Shown: positions 6,297 through 7,701 of the stretch, piece by piece
How positions within the stretch are numbered: the stretch's first letter is position 1
Layout of the letters: each line of letters starts with the position of its first letter
NCBI GenBank assembly: GCA_030043215.1
Contig: JASHYG010000385.1
Span: 1 to 7,701, forward strand
DNA from: Gammaproteobacteria bacterium
GTDB lineage: Bacteria; Pseudomonadota; Gammaproteobacteria; Steroidobacterales; Steroidobacteraceae
DNA: 7,701 nucleotides
Direction: 5' to 3'
Notes under the pieces: generated by a model
The model's database searches: none
Told to the model about the DNA's origin: nothing
Seen by the model: only the letters and a program-made list of their open reading frames with translations
Position numbers and translations under genes: made by a program

Positions 6297-6418
6297 TCGC
6301 CGGGAATACGCCTTGCGTCCCTCCCGAGTGAGTTTCGAACGTCGTGGCGCGAGCCACGACGGTTGCAACCGAAGACCCCCCGTTTGGCGGGCTGTGGTGC
6401 GACCAGCCCGCTTTTTTT
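6297..6418 (+). ncRNA. Predicted sigma-54-dependent small RNA, about 120 nt
   Basis: This interval is bounded by a perfect -24/-12 promoter and a strong intrinsic terminator and contains no ribosome site plus ORF. Predicted folds in order: stem-loop 1 at 6301-6326 (CGGGA/TCCCG outer stem, ACGC-CTT-GCGT inner stem); single-stranded AGTGAGTTTCGAAC (6327-6340); stem-loop 2 at 6341-6360 (8 perfect pairs, GTCGTGGC/GCCACGAC, closed by a GCGA GNRA-type tetraloop); a 12-bp palindrome CGGTTGCAACCG (6360-6371); C-rich single-stranded AAGACCCCCCGTTT (6372-6385); then the terminator with a U7 tail. The poly-U end and unpaired C-rich patch suggest a base-pairing, possibly Hfq-bound RNA. It lacks the AANAAN-type CA motifs of CrcZ and loop GGA motifs of Rsm RNAs, so it does not look like either known type. 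The alternative is an attenuated leader of the 98-aa gene at 6476. Confidence 0.65.
6387..6418 (+). terminator. Intrinsic (Rho-independent) terminator
   Basis: GCGGGCTG (6387-6394) pairs perfectly with CAGCCCGC (6404-6411) around a 9-nt loop, followed at once by seven T (6412-6418). This is the only canonical intrinsic terminator in the window. No gene ends just upstream of it, so it must serve a non-coding transcript or act as an attenuator. Confidence 0.9.
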
Positions 6419-6475
6419 CCCGGCCCCTTCCCGCGCGATTGCGGCAGTTGCGCGCAGCCTCCGATTGGGGTTCAA

Positions 6476-6772
6476 ATGGGCCGCATGGATGGGGAGCACC
6501 TGGAAGCCATTCACCAGGCCCTGAGCGCCGTGCAGCAGGCCGTGCTCACCATGACTTTTCCGAGCTGCGACCAGCTCGACGTGGTCGAGCTCATCGACCG
6601 AGTGGAATCCGAGCTGCACTCGCGCCGCCCGAACGTGGCGCTCATGTGCACGTTCCTCAACTCCATCGCCCGGAGCCTGCGCGCCCAGCCCGAAGCGCGC
6701 GACGCCTGCCTCACCATCGAAGGCGCGATCGGCGCCGCGGGCATGCCGAGCACCTGGCAATCGGGAATCTGA
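6476..6772 (+). CDS. Unrecognised 98-aa soluble protein upstream of rpoN
   Basis: I do not recognise a family. The frame gives 98 residues (MGRMDGEHLEAIHQALSAVQ...), mostly predicted helical, with no signal peptide or transmembrane segment. It contains two cysteines in the middle and C-terminal parts (CTFLNSIARSLRA, ARDACLTIEGAIG) and one in FPSCDQLD, and ends PSTWQSGI. Codon use is GC-rich at third positions, as in neighbouring genes, which supports real coding. The start could be ATG 6476 (GGGG about 5 nt upstream) or ATG 6485; the frame is open further upstream, but that part overlaps the terminator. It lies 58 bp after the terminator and 186 bp before rpoN, so it may be expressed by read-through from sigma-54 promoter P1 or from its own unseen promoter. 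Confidence 0.65.
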   Translation: MGRMDGEHLEAIHQALSAVQQAVLTMTFPSCDQLDVVELIDRVESELHSRRPNVALMCTFLNSIARSLRAQPEARDACLTIEGAIGAAGMPSTWQSGI

Positions 6773-6811
6773 GGCGCCATCCGAGGCGCTAGTCGACTCG
6801 ACGCTCGCGCG

Positions 6812-6837
6812 CCGGGAGGGGTGGGCCTCGCCCCCGG
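6812..6837 (+). other. GC-rich hairpin between the 98-aa gene and rpoN
   Basis: CCGGG (6812-6816) can pair with CCCGG (6833-6837) around an inner GGGC-CTC-GCCC stem (6823-6833). There is no T-tract, so it is not a canonical terminator but could weaken read-through into rpoN. Confidence 0.35.
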
Positions 6838-6903
6838 GCTTGTGCGCGCCGGCCACGCCTGGCCTCGAGTGCCCGTGCCGCGCGTGAGCGCCCACGATGC
6901 GAT

Positions 6904-6919
6904 TGGCACAGGTGTTGCT
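6904..6919 (+). promoter_or_regulatory. Sigma-54 (-24/-12) promoter P2, immediately before rpoN
   Basis: TGGCACAGGTGTTGCT matches the -24/-12 consensus except A for G at the last base of TGGCACG. GG (6905-6906) and GC (6917-6918) are separated by exactly 10 nt. The predicted start is near 6930, giving a leader of about 29 nt to the rpoN ATG. The placement implies that sigma-54 can drive its own gene. Confidence 0.75.
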
Positions 6920-6958
6920 TCGAATCGGTTGGTTCGCTGCAAAGGAACTGACCGCACA

Positions 6959-7701
6959 ATGACCCAAGCCGTACTCGGGCTGCGCCTGAGGCAGCAGCTC
7001 ACCTTGACGCCCCGGCTGCAGCAGTCCGTGAAATTACTGCAGCTGTCCGCCCTGGAGTGCGTTCAAGAGCTGAACCAAGCCATCGCACAGAATCCGTTCC
7101 TGGAGGAGGAGCTGGATAGCGCCGATGCCGGCCCGCAAGAGGAGGAGGCGGAAGACACTGCGGAGGCCGCGGACCTGGACTTCACGGGGGTGAGCGCCAG
7201 CGCACCGGGCGAGGACGCGCCCGACTGGACGGAGTGGACCGCCTCGCCCTCGACGCTGGGCGGCCAGCTGCGGGAGCAGCTGCTCCTGCATGGGCTCACC
7301 GAGCGCGACTACGCGCTCGCGAACCTGATCGTCGATGCGCTCGACGACGATGGGTTCCTCCGCCAGCCGCTCGCCGATCTCGCCTCCATGGTACCGAGCA
7401 TCGCCCCCGGCGAGCTCGAGACCGCGCTGCGGATCGTGCAGACGCTCGAGCCGAGTGGTATCGCGGCGCGCGACCTCGTCGAATGCCTCACCCTGCAGCT
7501 CAACGCGCTCGATCGCGACACGCCCGGGCGCACGCTCGCACTGGAGATCGTCCAAGCCAAGCTCGAGCTAGTCGCGGCGCGCGACCACGAGCGCCTGCTG
7601 GAGGAGCTCGGCTGTACCGGGGAGCAGCTGCGGAGTGCACTCGATCTCATTCGCAGCCTCGACCCGCGGCCAGGCTCGAAGCTCGGGTCGTTCGAGCCCC
7701 G
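6959..7701 (+). CDS. rpoN: RNA polymerase sigma-54 factor, 5' part (3' end outside window)
   Basis: The first 247 residues of sigma-54, about half of the usual 470-500. Region I (1-52) is the activator-response region: LRLRQQLTLTPRLQQSVKLLQLSALECVQELNQAIAQNPFLEEE, with the classic Q/L-rich pattern. Region II is a short acidic linker (about 49-95, EEE/DDE-rich). The core-binding domain follows (from about 105: WTASPSTLGGQLREQL...LIVDALDDDGFL...VQTLEPSGIAARDLVECLTLQL...IRSLDPRPGSKLG). The -12 and RpoN-box DNA-binding parts are beyond the window. The start at 6959 has AAAGGA 12 nt upstream. The gene upstream is the 98-aa unknown, not lptB as in most gammaproteobacteria, so this may be a relocated or second rpoN. 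A -24/-12 element precedes it. Confidence 0.95.
   Translation, partial: MTQAVLGLRLRQQLTLTPRLQQSVKLLQLSALECVQELNQAIAQNPFLEEELDSADAGPQEEEAEDTAEAADLDFTGVSASAPGEDAPDWTEWTASPSTLGGQLREQLLLHGLTERDYALANLIVDALDDDGFLRQPLADLASMVPSIAPGELETALRIVQTLEPSGIAARDLVECLTLQLNALDRDTPGRTLALEIVQAKLELVAARDHERLLEELGCTGEQLRSALDLIRSLDPRPGSKLGSFEP

Noticed and set aside
6468..6480. tRNA-like GGTTCAAAT word
   Set aside because: The flanking bases cannot form a T-stem or acceptor stem and no anticodon arm is present upstream.
6094..6792. Plus-strand frame from TTG 6094 through the sigma-54 promoter and sRNA region
   Set aside because: No ribosome site. It runs through a perfect promoter and an intrinsic terminator, and its second half is out of frame with the better-supported 98-aa gene.
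1..7701. CRISPR array, insertion sequence or toxin-antitoxin pair
   Set aside because: No regularly spaced repeats with spacers, no transposase or terminal inverted repeats, and no recognisable toxin or antitoxin were seen.

Overview
The window is high-GC DNA of gammaproteobacterial type. Apt, a yqjD-yqjE-yqjK-like membrane gene cluster, an NtrC-family regulator and rpoN together fit a Xanthomonadales/Steroidobacterales-like genome. That placement is inferred from gene content and base composition, not from a database match.

Left part (1-3043): the 3' end of a thiamine-diphosphate (ThDP)-dependent acetolactate-synthase-like enzyme converges on an aldo/keto reductase gene. Four 13-bp tandem repeats lie between them. 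The reductase is divergent from apt (adenine phosphoribosyltransferase, purine salvage). These look like ordinary metabolic genes with no shared pathway.

Middle (3044-4254): three small membrane-associated proteins in a tightly overlapping operon (4-bp ATGA and GTGA junctions). They have the same order and architecture as yqjD-yqjE-yqjK. The operon converges on a sigma-54-dependent response regulator, whose C-terminal tail is built from an 18-bp tandem repeat.

Right part (4254-7701) is the most interesting. A phosphorylatable NtrC-type activator (REC, AAA+, Fis-type HTH) is transcribed leftward. Upstream of it is about 770 bp without a convincing gene, which holds: (i) an AT-rich island with two adjacent TGT/ACA palindromes; (ii) a textbook -24/-12 sigma-54 promoter at 6271-6286; (iii) about 120 bp with several stem-loops; and (iv) a strong intrinsic terminator ending in seven T at 6418. 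Together these predict a sigma-54-dependent small RNA of about 120 nt, or a sigma-54-driven attenuated leader. Next come an unrecognised 98-aa gene and then rpoN itself (5' half only). RpoN is preceded by a second well-formed -24/-12 element at 6904-6919, about 29 nt from its expected leader start. The segment therefore reads as a self-contained sigma-54 module: activator, sigma-54-driven RNA, small unknown protein, and a sigma-54 gene that probably feeds back on itself. rpoN is not in its usual lptA-lptB-rpoN context. No sensor kinase is visible in the window.
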